Source of the DNA: Bordetella flabilis
GTDB lineage: Bacteria; Pseudomonadota; Gammaproteobacteria; Burkholderiales; Burkholderiaceae_B
DNA length: 64,000 nucleotides
Assembly (NCBI RefSeq): GCF_001676725.1
Contig: NZ_CP016172.1
Location: 1,426,001 to 1,490,000 of the forward strand
Reading direction: 5' to 3'
The notes beneath the pieces are model-generated. The model worked only from the letters and a program-made list of their open reading frames with translations, was not told the DNA's origin and searched no databases. Shown here piece after piece: positions 17,028 through 26,206 of the stretch (positions are counted from its first letter, which is position 1; the number at the start of each line of letters is the position of its first letter). The position numbers and the translations under genes were made by a program.

Positions 17028-17444
17028 TTGAAGCTTGCGCCAATCTCTTCCACAATTCCGCGCCATGCGCGGGCCGATATGCCTACCCGCGTGCCTGATC
17101 CATCCGACGTGGACTGGCTTCGTGCCTCGATGCGCCCGGCGCCGGCCGGCGATCCGTCGTCCACCGTCAACGCAGCCAGTGGTGCTGACGCAAGCAGCGC
17201 GGTCTCGCCTAAGGACTTGCTCGTTCAGGCGGTGCGCAACGTAGCGGGGGCCATATCGACGACTTGGCAGCGGGCAGGCCTGCGCGGGCAGGAACTCCAG
17301 ACCATGCGCTTCGGCAGTGCCGAATTCATGAAGAACATGATGGAGTGGCAGGAGGACGTAAGCAAACTCTCCGTCAATGCGGACCTGGCGAGCAAGTGCG
17401 CTGGCAAGTGTGCCTATACCGTAGAAACCTTGGCCAAGGGCTGA
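17028..17444 (+). CDS. sctI: T3SS inner-rod protein SctI (BscI)
   Basis: 138 residues. A Pro/Ser/Ala-rich N-terminal part is followed by a helical C-terminal half (about 60-138: SPKDLLVQAVRNVAGAIS, then FMKNMMEWQEDVSKLSVNADL and AYTVETLAKG). The final stretch has the pattern of the YscI/HrpB rod family that links the export gate to the needle. It directly precedes sctJ, the standard order. The start is an unusual TTG at 17028 with AGGAG at 17018-17022; the next in-frame ATG would remove 17 residues. Confidence 0.78.
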   Translation: MKLAPISSTIPRHARADMPTRVPDPSDVDWLRASMRPAPAGDPSSTVNAASGADASSAVSPKDLLVQAVRNVAGAISTTWQRAGLRGQELQTMRFGSAEFMKNMMEWQEDVSKLSVNADLASKCAGKCAYTVETLAKG

Positions 17445-17445
17445 T

Positions 17446-18330
17446 GTGATCGTGACGCGGATGTCCCGCCGGTTGCTCCCATCCGGTACCAAGATACGAC
17501 AGTTCGGAAGGGCGCTGCATCGTCGTGCCCTTTGGAGGTGCGCAGCGCTGCTGCCAGTCCTGCTGCTGCTTGTCGCCTGTTCTGCCCGCGTCGAGCTTTT
17601 TTCCTCATCGACCGAGAGCGAAGCGAACGAGGTCCTCGCCGCCTTGCTGGAGTCGGACATCCGCGCGGAGAAGCTCGCGAAGAAATCGGGCATTGCGATA
17701 TCGGTAAGCGAATCGGACGTGGCGCGAGCCCTGGAGGCCTTGCGCCGGCGCGGCCTGCCGCGAGAGCGGTTCGAAGGCATGGGGCGCATCTTCCACAAGG
17801 AAGGCATGATCTCGTCGCCCCTGGAGGAGCGGGCGCGCTACCTGTATGCACTGTCCCAGGAACTGGAAAACACCCTGAGCAAGATGGACGGGGTGCTGGT
17901 GGCACGGGTACACGTCGTCCTGCCCGATCAAGACCCGGCCAAGGCGATCAAGACCCCAGCCAGCGCCGCGGTGTTCATCAAGCACCAGTCCGACTACAAC
18001 CTTGATCTGTTGCGGCCGCAGATCAGGACGCTCGTCGCGCACGCCATTCCGGACTTGAGCGAGGATAGGGTGTCGGTGGTGCTGATCGCGGCGTATCGCA
18101 CGAGCGGGCCCGCGGTTGTGACCACGACATCCATTGCATCCCCGCGGGACAGCCAGACGCGCGCCCCGGCCGCGAATGGACGATGGACGGTATGGCTGGC
18201 GGCCGGCATCGCGCTGCTATGCGTGGCGGCAGGGGCTGGGATCTGGGCATGGCGCCGCCGGCGTGTGGCGTCCGCCCCACACAATTCCGAGGGCGCGCCC
18301 CGACATGCCGACCGGTTCGAGCAAGCTTGA
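17446..18330 (+). CDS. sctJ: T3SS inner-membrane ring lipoprotein SctJ (BscJ)
   Basis: 294 residues. A lipoprotein signal ends in LLVAC with lipidated Cys45; the n-region is long, so the in-frame ATG at 17461 may be the true start rather than GTG 17446. The periplasmic part carries the family signatures RERFEGMGRIFHKEGMIS, LSQELENTLSKMDGVLVARV and FIKHQSDYNL. A C-terminal transmembrane segment is at about 247-265. The protein forms the inner of the two inner-membrane rings with SctD. Confidence 0.96.
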   Translation: MIVTRMSRRLLPSGTKIRQFGRALHRRALWRCAALLPVLLLLVACSARVELFSSSTESEANEVLAALLESDIRAEKLAKKSGIAISVSESDVARALEALRRRGLPRERFEGMGRIFHKEGMISSPLEERARYLYALSQELENTLSKMDGVLVARVHVVLPDQDPAKAIKTPASAAVFIKHQSDYNLDLLRPQIRTLVAHAIPDLSEDRVSVVLIAAYRTSGPAVVTTTSIASPRDSQTRAPAANGRWTVWLAAGIALLCVAAGAGIWAWRRRRVASAPHNSEGAPRHADRFEQA

Positions 18331-18335
18331 AATCC

Positions 18336-18971
18336 ATGCCGCTACCGTCTGTCGTCGATCGCCGTCTGGTGATGTTCAACTTCCTGCCCAGCCGTACCTT
18401 GCATCCGACCCGGTATGCCCACTATCAGTCCGAGGCGTTCGAAAGGGCATTGACCGCGATGCCGGACCGTGCCGGTACATGGCATCGGCATTGGTCGCGT
18501 CGAATCCTGCAGCGCGAGCAACTGTGGGATCGTCCCGTCACGGACCTGGGCGACGCTCACCTGGACCTGGCGGTACTGCCGCGCCATGCGTTGTCGGCGC
18601 TGGCGCGACGGATCGGTGCGGTGCTGTGCGCCCCGCGCCTGCGCTATGCCATTTCGGGTGCAGAGGTCCGGGCCTTGCAGACCGAACTGGGTGCGAACAC
18701 GCTGCGGTTGGCGCGGGAATGTGCCGGGATGTACCCGGGCATCCCGGGCGATCCGTTCAGCCACGCCTCAGAGGCCCGCGAAACGATCGACGACCTGGGA
18801 TATGGCGCGCTGTACGCGATCTCTGTTGCCGTGCCACCGGAGATCGCGCGCCGCTTCATGCTGAAGCTGCCCGTTCGGAGGACCGACAGCGTCCCGGTGC
18901 AATATGAAGTCGCGATGTCACTGGCCACGGCGCTGATGACGGACAGGTACGTAGATGTCATTCCTGACTAG
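18336..18971 (+). CDS. sctK: T3SS sorting-platform accessory protein SctK (BscK)
   Basis: 211 residues, soluble, Arg- and Leu-rich. The FNFLPSRTLHPTRYAHY start and the LALPRHALSALARRIGAVL-like region have the pattern of the YscK/OrgA/MxiK family, which joins the SctQ pods of the cytoplasmic sorting platform to SctD. The order sctJ-sctK-sctL is universal in Ysc-type systems. ATG 18336 lies 5 bp after the sctJ stop with only a weak ribosome site; coupling to sctJ translation is likely. The 3' end overlaps sctL by 17 bp. Confidence 0.82.
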   Translation: MPLPSVVDRRLVMFNFLPSRTLHPTRYAHYQSEAFERALTAMPDRAGTWHRHWSRRILQREQLWDRPVTDLGDAHLDLAVLPRHALSALARRIGAVLCAPRLRYAISGAEVRALQTELGANTLRLARECAGMYPGIPGDPFSHASEARETIDDLGYGALYAISVAVPPEIARRFMLKLPVRRTDSVPVQYEVAMSLATALMTDRYVDVIPD

Positions 18972-19620
18972 CCCGCCAGGCGACGACCCCGCGGAGCCGC
19001 TTCGGATCAGCGCCCTGGGGAAAGTCGTGCGCGCCGCCGACTACGCGGCGGTTGTCGATGCACAGGGGCTGCTCGACGTCGCGCGCGCTCGGGCCGGGCG
19101 TATCCGTGCCGACGCCGAAGCCGCATACCGGCGAGAATGCGAGCGGGGGTATGCCGAAGGCACCACAAGGGCGCGAAACGAGCAGGCGGCGGCCATGATC
19201 CGGCTCGCCGAGCAAACAGATGCCTACCTGCGCGGCCTTGAGCATGATATTGCCGACCTCGTGCTCACGTCAGTGCGCAAGATCGTCGCAGACTTCGATA
19301 GCCGTGAGCGCGTCCTTGCAGTGGTGCGCAGTGGATTGGCCCTGGTCCGGAGGCAGAAGCATGTATTGCTTCGCGTCCATCCCGAGGATGCCGCAGTGGT
19401 GCGGGAACACATGGATACGCTGCGTTCTGCGTATCCCGGCATGGGGGACATCGACGTGGCTGCGGACGATCGCTACGCCCGCGGCGCGTGCCGGATCGAA
19501 TCACCGATAGGCGTTGTGGAGACCAGCCTGGCCGAACAGGTCAGGGCGATGCAGTCCGCTTTGCAGCAGGCGTCCCCGCCGCCGACCTCCACATCGTCCG
19601 GGGCGGACGCCGATGTTTGA
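18955..19620 (+). CDS. sctL: T3SS ATPase stator SctL (BscL)
   Basis: 221 residues. An N-terminal extension is followed by a long charged helix (about 38-90, [19 protein letters not shown]) and a FliH/YscL-like C-terminal domain (about 95-200, [28 protein letters not shown], and [17 protein letters not shown]). SctL homodimers hold and restrain the SctN ATPase and link it to SctQ. The [10 protein letters not shown] motif near residue 180 is highly typical of the family. The gene overlaps sctK by 17 bp and sctN by 8 bp. Confidence 0.94.
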   Translation: MSFLTSPPGDDPAEPLRISALGKVVRAADYAAVVDAQGLLDVARARAGRIRADAEAAYRRECERGYAEGTTRARNEQAAAMIRLAEQTDAYLRGLEHDIADLVLTSVRKIVADFDSRERVLAVVRSGLALVRRQKHVLLRVHPEDAAVVREHMDTLRSAYPGMGDIDVAADDRYARGACRIESPIGVVETSLAEQVRAMQSALQQASPPPTSTSSGADADV

Positions 19621-20935
19621 CCACATCGTCCCGGGGCTGCAGGCCCGCCTGCGCGATGTGCGGCCTGTATCCCTGGTGGGTCGGGTGACGCAGGTGACCG
19701 GAACCATCATACGCGCCGCCGTTCCCGACGCGCGCGTCGGCCAGCTTTGCACGCTGAAGAGCCCTGGCGATCACGAACACGTGCTGGCCGAGGTCGTCGG
19801 CTTCGCCGATGACGCTGCCCTCCTTACCCCCCTCGGCGACACACGCGGGATCTCTACACAGACGGAGGTCTTGCCCAGCGCGGGCGTCTTGACGGTCCCC
19901 GTCGGTCCGCAACTGCTGGGCCGTGTGCTGGACGGACTGGGGCGTCCACTTGACGAGTCGGCGCGTGGGCCGCTGGTGAGCGTGCACACCTATCCTGTGC
20001 TCGGTACGGCGCCGCACCCCTTGCATCGAAGACCTATCGAGCATCCCCTGGACCTGGGCATCCGCGTCATCGATGGGCTGCTCACCTGCGGCGAGGGACA
20101 ACGGCTGGGAATCTTCGCGGCAGCAGGCGGGGGCAAGTCGACGCTGATGGGTATGCTCGTCGGCGGCGCCAACGTCGACGTGTGCGTGGTCGCGCTCATC
20201 GGCGAGCGTGGGCGCGAAGTTGGCGAGTTCCTCCAGCGGCAGCTGGGCGAGCACAACCTGCGAAAAAGCGTCGTGGTATGCGCAACCAGCGACAAATCCG
20301 CGATGGAGCGTGTCAAGGCTGCATTCGTCGCGACGGCGATCGCGGAGTATTTCCGGGATCAGGGCATGCGCGTATTGCTGGTCATGGATTCGGTCACCCG
20401 GTTCGCGCGGGCGCAACGCGAGATCGGGCTTGCGGCGGGAGAGCCGCCCACGCGGCGCGGTTTCCCACCCTCCGTGTTCGCCGTGCTGCCGCGCCTGCTG
20501 GAGCGCACCGGCATGAGCAACCGCGGATCCATCACGGCTTTCTACACAGTCCTGGTGGAAGGCGATGACATGACCGAGCCCGTGGCCGACGAGGTGCGGT
20601 CGATATTGGATGGTCACGTCGTGCTGTCGCGCAAACTGGCCGCGGAGAACCACTATCCGGCGGTCGACGTGCTGGCCTCGGCCAGCCGGGTAATGAACCA
20701 GGTGGTTTCCACCGAACACGCTCATGCAGCGGGCCGAATACGCGAGCTGATGGCGAAGTATGCGGAGATCGAATTGCTGCTCAATATCGGCGAATACCAA
20801 CCGGGCAACGACCCAATGGGTGATGAGGCCGTGCGCAAGATGGGCGACATACGGCAGTTCCTGCGACAGGCAGAGCAGGACCACGGCGGTTTCGAGGACA
20901 CGGTGCAACGCATGATAGGCCTGGTGAACACATGA
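19613..20935 (+). CDS. sctN: T3SS ATPase SctN (BscN)
   Basis: 440 residues, the standard family length. Walker A is at 169-177 (AAAGGGKST, Lys175); Walker B is [18 protein letters not shown], followed by the T3SS/FliI signature [20 protein letters not shown]. The enzyme is a hexameric F1-like ATPase that strips chaperones from substrates and unfolds them at the export gate. ATG 19613 lies inside the end of sctL. The stop overlaps the sctO start by ATGA at 20932-20935. Confidence 0.98.
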   Translation: MFDHIVPGLQARLRDVRPVSLVGRVTQVTGTIIRAAVPDARVGQLCTLKSPGDHEHVLAEVVGFADDAALLTPLGDTRGISTQTEVLPSAGVLTVPVGPQLLGRVLDGLGRPLDESARGPLVSVHTYPVLGTAPHPLHRRPIEHPLDLGIRVIDGLLTCGEGQRLGIFAAAGGGKSTLMGMLVGGANVDVCVVALIGERGREVGEFLQRQLGEHNLRKSVVVCATSDKSAMERVKAAFVATAIAEYFRDQGMRVLLVMDSVTRFARAQREIGLAAGEPPTRRGFPPSVFAVLPRLLERTGMSNRGSITAFYTVLVEGDDMTEPVADEVRSILDGHVVLSRKLAAENHYPAVDVLASASRVMNQVVSTEHAHAAGRIRELMAKYAEIELLLNIGEYQPGNDPMGDEAVRKMGDIRQFLRQAEQDHGGFEDTVQRMIGLVNT

Positions 20936-21414
20936 GCGAGGTACGGTCGGCCCTCGTGGCACTACGTCGTTTGCGGCAGGACAAGGCGCTGCGCGCGCTG
21001 GTGCCCTTGCAATGCGCGTGCTCGCAGGCACAGGCGGATGTGGCACGCGCGGAGCGCCAGCTCGATGATTGGCGGGGCCAGGCGGAAGAGGAGCAGGCGG
21101 CCATCTACGCCGGGCTGTTCGGCCAGGCCGTGGATCGGCGGGCCGTCGAGCGCGCCATGCAGAAAGTGGATGCCTTGCGCCAGCGGTCGCGCGCCCTGGA
21201 GCGCAGCCTGGAGAGCGCCCGTCGGGCCTGGGACAAGGCCTTGGACGGACTGCGCCAGGGGCGCCAGGCCAGCGCGAGGGCCTCACGGGCGACCCAGAAG
21301 TCCATCAAGGTACTGAACGTCTATGCGTCGGCATGCGCGCGCGCCGACGCGCTGCGTGCGGACGACGAGCTCGACGAAATCGCCACACTGCGGCACGGGA
21401 GGTCCGCGCTATGA
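20932..21414 (+). CDS. sctO: T3SS ATPase stalk protein SctO (BscO)
   Basis: 160 residues forming a nearly continuous charged helical hairpin ([57 protein letters not shown]), the layout of the YscO/FliJ stalk that rotates within the SctN hexamer and contacts SctV. Sequence conservation in this family is low; the call rests on coiled-coil form and position between sctN and sctP. Four-base overlaps occur at both ends. Confidence 0.85.
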   Translation: MSEVRSALVALRRLRQDKALRALVPLQCACSQAQADVARAERQLDDWRGQAEEEQAAIYAGLFGQAVDRRAVERAMQKVDALRQRSRALERSLESARRAWDKALDGLRQGRQASARASRATQKSIKVLNVYASACARADALRADDELDEIATLRHGRSAL

Positions 21415-22145
21415 ATAAACTCGTCCAGGCCGGCACGACTCCTCCCACAGCCGGTCTGTCCAGGGCGGCGGTCCTGGCGCATGAGCGCGCCGCGCGCTTT
21501 GTGCTGCGCGCGGCGTTGCCGGCCGTGCTGCAGAGCCGCGACCAGCCGTCCCGTGCGGACACCGTCTTGTTCAGGTCTATCCTGGATGCGGGTCCGCATG
21601 CATGGCCGGCCGGCGAAGAGGCCGGCGGGGCAGAGCACGGTAGCGATGGGCGTGGCCGGCACGGCCGCAACGGCGGTACGGCGAAGAACAGCAGTGAAGG
21701 CATGGACGGCGCCGGCGTCGGCCCGCCCCGCCAAACTGACCGGCACGGCGATGGCCCGCGCGCGGGCAGTCATGCCGACGCCGCGGGCGCGCCCGGGGTA
21801 CACGCTGTCGGCGGCATCGTCGTGCGCGTCTGTGTCCAGAGCCAGCAATGCGGTGGACGCGGGGTACGGATGACCCTGGATAACGACGTGCTGCCCGGCA
21901 CGCAGCTGTCGGTGTACGAGGACGAGGGGCGTCTTGCCGTCGTCTTTGTCAGTATGCATGCCGGCACGCAGCTGCGGCTTTGCCACGGTGCCGGGCCGAT
22001 TGCGCGCCGCGTCGCGGCTGAACTGTCCCGTGATGTGTTGTTAAGGGTGGCCGTACCTGGACAGGAAGAGCGGGCGCTTGTCGAGGTAACGGCCGATGCG
22101 CCTTCCTCGTCCGGCAACACGGATGATCGTGGAGGACGTCCGTGA
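21411..22145 (+). CDS. sctP: T3SS needle-length regulator SctP (BscP)
   Basis: 244 residues. The N-terminal part is helical; a Gly/Asp/Arg/His-rich, probably disordered stretch follows (about 60-130); the C-terminal domain (about 135-225) is strand-rich (GGIVVRVCVQSQ, MTLDNDVLPGTQLSVYEDEG, AELSRDVLLRVAVP) and resembles the substrate-specificity-switch domain of YscP/FliK. YscP acts as ruler and switches export from needle to translocators. ATG 21411 overlaps the sctO stop. Conservation is low, so position carries much of the weight. Confidence 0.75.
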   Translation: MNKLVQAGTTPPTAGLSRAAVLAHERAARFVLRAALPAVLQSRDQPSRADTVLFRSILDAGPHAWPAGEEAGGAEHGSDGRGRHGRNGGTAKNSSEGMDGAGVGPPRQTDRHGDGPRAGSHADAAGAPGVHAVGGIVVRVCVQSQQCGGRGVRMTLDNDVLPGTQLSVYEDEGRLAVVFVSMHAGTQLRLCHGAGPIARRVAAELSRDVLLRVAVPGQEERALVEVTADAPSSSGNTDDRGGRP

Positions 22146-23380
22146 CCGAATCCATCCCGCGCTCGCCGAGGCTTGCGCGTGTTCCGGCCGGGCAGGTACA
22201 GGCGCTGAGCATTCTCGCCCGGCACGGCGCCGACCAGGAGGCGGTGCTGCCGGCGCAGGGCAGTGGGGATATGCCGGCTGCCACATGGCAATTCAGCCTG
22301 GCACCGTGCGGCCCGGCGGCGCCGGGCGAGGCGCCAGGGCGCGTGGTGTGGTTCGACTGGATGGATACGTCGCTGTCGTTGCGGGTGCCGGCACATGCGT
22401 GCAACGCCTGGCTGGCCGCGCGTTTGCCCGACCTGGATATCGGTGAATTGCCCGAGGAGTTTCTCGATGCCGCGATGGAGGCCATGGCCCGCGACGTCCT
22501 GGGTGTACTCGGGATGGAAGAGCTGTCCGCGGGCATAAAGGTCGTGCCGCCCGTGACCGGGGCCGCCGTGCCAACGTGCGTCCATGTCTGGCGGCTGACC
22601 CTGCATGAACCGCGCACGATGCGGACGATCGTCGCGCATCTCGCGGCCGATGATGCGGCGCTGCAATCGCTTGCCGATGCATTGCGTCGTTGGCCGCCTC
22701 GCCGCGCGGCACAGTGCCCCGACCATATCCCCATCGCCGTGCGCGCCCGTGCCGGTGAAGCAGAGATTCCGGTGATGACGATTCGGACCCTCTCGCCGGG
22801 GGACATCCTGCTTTTCGACCACAACCTCGTCGCCCCGGATGGCGGGGTCTGGCTGACCACGCTGGACGGCCAGGCGTTGGGAGTGCGGCCCTGCCGCGGG
22901 GAAGGCCACTCCCGCTATGTCGTGACACAAGAATGGAGCTTGCTGGTTATGGATGATACGTTGGGCGATACATTCAAGGACGACGCCGCCGAGGCTGGCG
23001 GGTACGCCGGCATGCCGTCGAAGGAGCTCGTGGCTACGCGCGTGGCCTGGGACGCCGGGGGGATCCCCGAGGAGCAAAGCCTGACACCCACGGATTCGGA
23101 GGCGAACGCCAGCGCGGGCGATCCCGCGGGCGGCCTGGATGTGGACAGGCTGACGGTCAAGCTCAGCTTCGATCTTGGCGAGCAGATGCTGACACTCAGT
23201 GAACTGCGGCGCCTGCGGCCTGGAGAGATTTTCGATCTGCAGCGCAGGCTCGATGCCGGTCCGGTGTATGTCCGGGCGAACGGTGCCCTGGTCGGCACCG
23301 CTGAGCTCGTCGATATTGACGGGCGGGTCGGAGCCCGTATTCACACCATCAATCTGGATCGACCCGCGCCATGCCGCTGA
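22142..23380 (+). CDS. sctQ: T3SS C-ring/sorting-platform protein SctQ (BscQ)
   Basis: 412 residues. The C-terminal ~75 residues are a SpoA (surface presentation of antigens) domain: VKLSFDLGEQMLTLSELRRL, GEIFDLQRRLDAGPVYVRAN and GTAELVDIDGRVGARI. A second SpoA-like region (about 210-270, IRTLSPGDILLFDHNL) precedes it. SctQ forms the pods of the cytoplasmic sorting platform. The GTG start at 22142 overlaps the sctP stop. An in-frame ATG at 22949 with GGAG upstream could give a separate C-terminal product, as known for YscQ and Spa33. Confidence 0.92.
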   Translation: MTESIPRSPRLARVPAGQVQALSILARHGADQEAVLPAQGSGDMPAATWQFSLAPCGPAAPGEAPGRVVWFDWMDTSLSLRVPAHACNAWLAARLPDLDIGELPEEFLDAAMEAMARDVLGVLGMEELSAGIKVVPPVTGAAVPTCVHVWRLTLHEPRTMRTIVAHLAADDAALQSLADALRRWPPRRAAQCPDHIPIAVRARAGEAEIPVMTIRTLSPGDILLFDHNLVAPDGGVWLTTLDGQALGVRPCRGEGHSRYVVTQEWSLLVMDDTLGDTFKDDAAEAGGYAGMPSKELVATRVAWDAGGIPEEQSLTPTDSEANASAGDPAGGLDVDRLTVKLSFDLGEQMLTLSELRRLRPGEIFDLQRRLDAGPVYVRANGALVGTAELVDIDGRVGARIHTINLDRPAPCR

Positions 23381-24045
23381 GCGGAATCGATCCAGTCAGC
23401 TTGATCGTCGTGGTGGCGTGTATTGCGCTATTGCCTATTGCCATCGTCATGACGACATCGTTCCTGAAGATTTCTGTCGTTCTGGCGCTGTTGCGCAACG
23501 CTATCGGGGTGCAGCAGGTTCCGCCGAATATGGCACTGAACGGCCTGGCCCTGATCCTGTCCGCGTATGTCATGGCGCCGGTACTGGGTAACGTGGTCGA
23601 ACAGGTCAGGCAGGCCTATCCCGCGGTGAGCGCGGTGCAAGCGCCCGAGCAGCGCTTCGACGACCTGCTGGCGGCCGTGGACCGGGGGCTGGGGCCCATG
23701 CGGGCCTTCATGCTGAAGCACAGCACTCCCGCGCAGCGCCGGTTCTTCATCGACAACGCCACAGCGCTATGGGGCGAAGATGCCGCCCGTGGATTGCAGG
23801 AAGATAACCTCTTGATACTGATCCCGTCCTTCATGGTCGCCCAGTTGAATGCGGCATTCCAGGTCGGCTTCCTCCTGTATCTGCCTTTCATCATCATCGA
23901 CCTGATCGTCTCCAATATCCTCCTGGCCATGGGCATGATGATGGTGTCGCCGGTAACCATCGCGATCCCGCTCAAGCTCTTCCTCTTCGTCATGGTGGAT
24001 GGCTGGACCAAGCTGATCCAGGGCCTGGTCCTCTCCTATGTCTAA
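23371..24045 (+). CDS. sctR: T3SS export-gate protein SctR (BscR)
   Basis: 224 residues, FliP/YscR family. Four hydrophobic segments: about 8-30, 47-70, 150-180 and 187-215. Signatures include TSFLKISVVLALLRNAIGVQQVPPN split around position 30-50, and the C-terminal LLAMGMMMVSPVTIAIPLK. Five SctR subunits form the core of the export channel with SctS and SctT. The gene overlaps sctQ by 10 bp and is followed by sctS after 11 bp. Confidence 0.97.
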   Translation: MPLSGIDPVSLIVVVACIALLPIAIVMTTSFLKISVVLALLRNAIGVQQVPPNMALNGLALILSAYVMAPVLGNVVEQVRQAYPAVSAVQAPEQRFDDLLAAVDRGLGPMRAFMLKHSTPAQRRFFIDNATALWGEDAARGLQEDNLLILIPSFMVAQLNAAFQVGFLLYLPFIIIDLIVSNILLAMGMMMVSPVTIAIPLKLFLFVMVDGWTKLIQGLVLSYV

Positions 24046-24056
24046 GCAGCGGAACC

Positions 24057-24323
24057 ATGAGCGTTGACGAACTGGTCTCTTACCTGAAGCAGGCCTTGTA
24101 TCTGGTCTTCTGGCTTTCCCTGCCGCCCTTGGTCGTTGCGTCGGTCGTGGGCACCCTGTTTTCGCTATTCCAGGCACTGACGCAGATCCAGGAGCAAACG
24201 TTGTCGTTCGCCATCAAGCTGCTGGCGGTTTTCGTGACCTTGTTGCTGGCCGCAGGGTGGATAGGCGCAGAGATCTATCACTATTCCTTGTCGATATTCG
24301 GGGTCCTTCGTGGCATCCGTTAG
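24057..24323 (+). CDS. sctS: T3SS export-gate protein SctS (BscS)
   Basis: 88 residues with two hydrophobic helices (about 12-38 and 50-75) joined by the conserved loop FQALTQIQEQTLSFAIK of the FliQ/YscS family. Four copies wrap around the SctR/SctT helix in the export gate. Position between sctR and sctT is invariant in these operons. Confidence 0.96.
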   Translation: MSVDELVSYLKQALYLVFWLSLPPLVVASVVGTLFSLFQALTQIQEQTLSFAIKLLAVFVTLLLAAGWIGAEIYHYSLSIFGVLRGIR

Positions 24324-24338
24324 GGACAGGGGAACTCC

Positions 24339-25139
24339 ATGACTACGACCGGCACCTACGCCGCGATAAGGGAATGGCTGCTGACCCTGGTCCTCGTCCA
24401 GCCGCGGATAGTGGTCCTGTGCCTGATGTTGCCGGTCTTCAGTAAACAATTGCTGCCCGGCAGATTGCGCGGGGCGCTCACCCTTTCCTTCGGGCTGCTT
24501 GTCGTTCCGGCAGTGTTCTCCTCCACCGCGGTCGCCGAGCTATCCATCTTCGGCCTGATGCTACTGGTGGCGAAGGAAGCCTTTATCGGTTTGGTCCTGG
24601 GATTCTTCGTGGCGATTCCGTTTTGGGCAGTCGAGGCAGTGGGTACCGTCATTGATTATCAACGCGGCGCCAGCATGGGTGCCATACTGAATCCGACGAT
24701 GGGGGCCGACTCGACGCCCATCGCGATTCTCTTGCAGCTCGCCTATGGCGTGTTTTTTGTTGGCAGTGGTGGCCTTACCCTCATGCTTTCCCTGCTCTAT
24801 GACAGTTTCCGGGTATGGGATCCGTGGCAATGGTGGCCGACGCTGCATCAGGATGCCATTCCATTTCTTCTTTCGCAGCTCGACAAACTCATGCGTCTCG
24901 TCTTGCTGTTCTCGGCGCCAGTCGTCGTCATAATGCTGCTCGCCGAATGCGGGCTGGCATTGGCCAGTCGCTTCACGCCGCAATTGCAGGTGTTCTTCCT
25001 GGCCATGCCGATCAAGACGGGACTGGCCCTATTCGTGCTCGTGCTCTATGTGGGCGTCTTGTTTCAGCACGCGGCGGGGGAAACCCACCGCATCCGGGAG
25101 GCGCTTCCCGTCCTGACGTACTTCTGGCGAATCCGGTGA
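24339..25139 (+). CDS. sctT: T3SS export-gate protein SctT (BscT)
   Basis: 266 residues, FliR/YscT family, with about six hydrophobic segments. Recognisable stretches are LLVAKEAFIGLVLGFFVAIPFWA, AVGTVIDYQRGASMG and SRFTPQLQVFFLAMPIKTGL (each characteristic of the family). One copy closes the SctR5-SctS4 helical channel. A GGGGAACTCC-type purine tract precedes ATG 24339. The stop TGA overlaps the GTG start of sctU. Confidence 0.97.
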   Translation: MTTTGTYAAIREWLLTLVLVQPRIVVLCLMLPVFSKQLLPGRLRGALTLSFGLLVVPAVFSSTAVAELSIFGLMLLVAKEAFIGLVLGFFVAIPFWAVEAVGTVIDYQRGASMGAILNPTMGADSTPIAILLQLAYGVFFVGSGGLTLMLSLLYDSFRVWDPWQWWPTLHQDAIPFLLSQLDKLMRLVLLFSAPVVVIMLLAECGLALASRFTPQLQVFFLAMPIKTGLALFVLVLYVGVLFQHAAGETHRIREALPVLTYFWRIR

Positions 25140-26206
25140 GCGGCGAAAAAACAGAGAAGCCGACTCCCAAGAAGTTGCAGGACTCGCGCAAGAAGGGGGA
25201 CGTTCCGTACAGTCGCGACTTCAGCCAGACCATGTTGACACTGGCGATGCTCTGCTACGTGCTTTGGGACGGACGCAACATCGTGCAGGATCTCGAGCGC
25301 CTGTTGCTCGTTCCGGCCAACCTCGCCGAGCTCGACTTCCCGCATGCGTTAAGGCTGGCCGGGGACCAGGCCATGGATGCGGCAGTGGATGTGATATGGC
25401 CGTTGCTGCTTATCGTCCTGGGGTTCGGCGCGTTCGTGGAGTTCGTGCAGATCGGGTTGGTCATCGCGGTGGAAAAGGTCAAGCCATCCGGCAAGAAGCT
25501 GGACGTCGTGTCGAACGTCAAGAACATTTTTTCGGCAAAAAACCTGATGGAGGTACTGAAGTCGGCGGTGAAGATGGTGTGCTTTTCGCTGTTGACCGTG
25601 CTGTTGTTGCGCCAGGGGCTCGATCCACTGGTGCAGGCCGTGCATGCCGGCATGGATGGCATGCTCGCCGTCATGGGCGCGTTGTTTCAGATGCTTCTGC
25701 TGTATACCGCCGTTTTCTGCCTGCTTATCGCCTTATTCGATATGGGATGGCAGCGCTGGCAGCGGCACCGCCGACTGATGATGACCAAGCAGGAAGTGAC
25801 GCGTGAACAAAAGGACATGGAGGGCCAACCTGAGGTCAAGCAGACACGCAAGCGCTTGCATCAGGAAATGGCCACCAGCGGCGCGGTATCTGCCGTGCGC
25901 AAGGCCTCGGCCCTGGTCGTAAATCCAACTCATGTTGCCGTGGCCTTGCGCTACGACCCCGCGACGACGCCGCTACCGATCGTGATCGCGAAGGGCTGTG
26001 ATGGCGTGGCCTTGCAGATGATAGATATGGCGCGCCGGCTTGGCGTGCCAGTGATGCGCGATGTGCCCTTGGCCCGAGCGCTGTTGGCCGACGCACGCGA
26101 GAACGACTACATCCCCAGCGAGCTCGTCGTTCCCGTGGCGCACGTGCTGCGGGCGGTGCGCGACTTCGCGCTGGAAGGCACGACCGTGCCGCCCGATTTC
26201 CAATGA
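25136..26206 (+). CDS. sctU: T3SS autoprotease and specificity switch SctU (BscU)
   Basis: 356 residues, FlhB/YscU family. The N terminus has the typical GEKTEKPTPKKLQDSRKKG; four transmembrane segments lie between about 30 and 205; the cytoplasmic domain carries the self-cleavage motif NPTH at 263-266, cut between Asn and Pro, followed by VAVALRYDP. Cleavage permits the switch to translocator export. The start is GTG 25136 overlapping the sctT stop, chosen because the conserved N terminus begins there; the frame is open much further upstream without protein character. Confidence 0.97.
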   Translation: MSGEKTEKPTPKKLQDSRKKGDVPYSRDFSQTMLTLAMLCYVLWDGRNIVQDLERLLLVPANLAELDFPHALRLAGDQAMDAAVDVIWPLLLIVLGFGAFVEFVQIGLVIAVEKVKPSGKKLDVVSNVKNIFSAKNLMEVLKSAVKMVCFSLLTVLLLRQGLDPLVQAVHAGMDGMLAVMGALFQMLLLYTAVFCLLIALFDMGWQRWQRHRRLMMTKQEVTREQKDMEGQPEVKQTRKRLHQEMATSGAVSAVRKASALVVNPTHVAVALRYDPATTPLPIVIAKGCDGVALQMIDMARRLGVPVMRDVPLARALLADARENDYIPSELVVPVAHVLRAVRDFALEGTTVPPDFQ

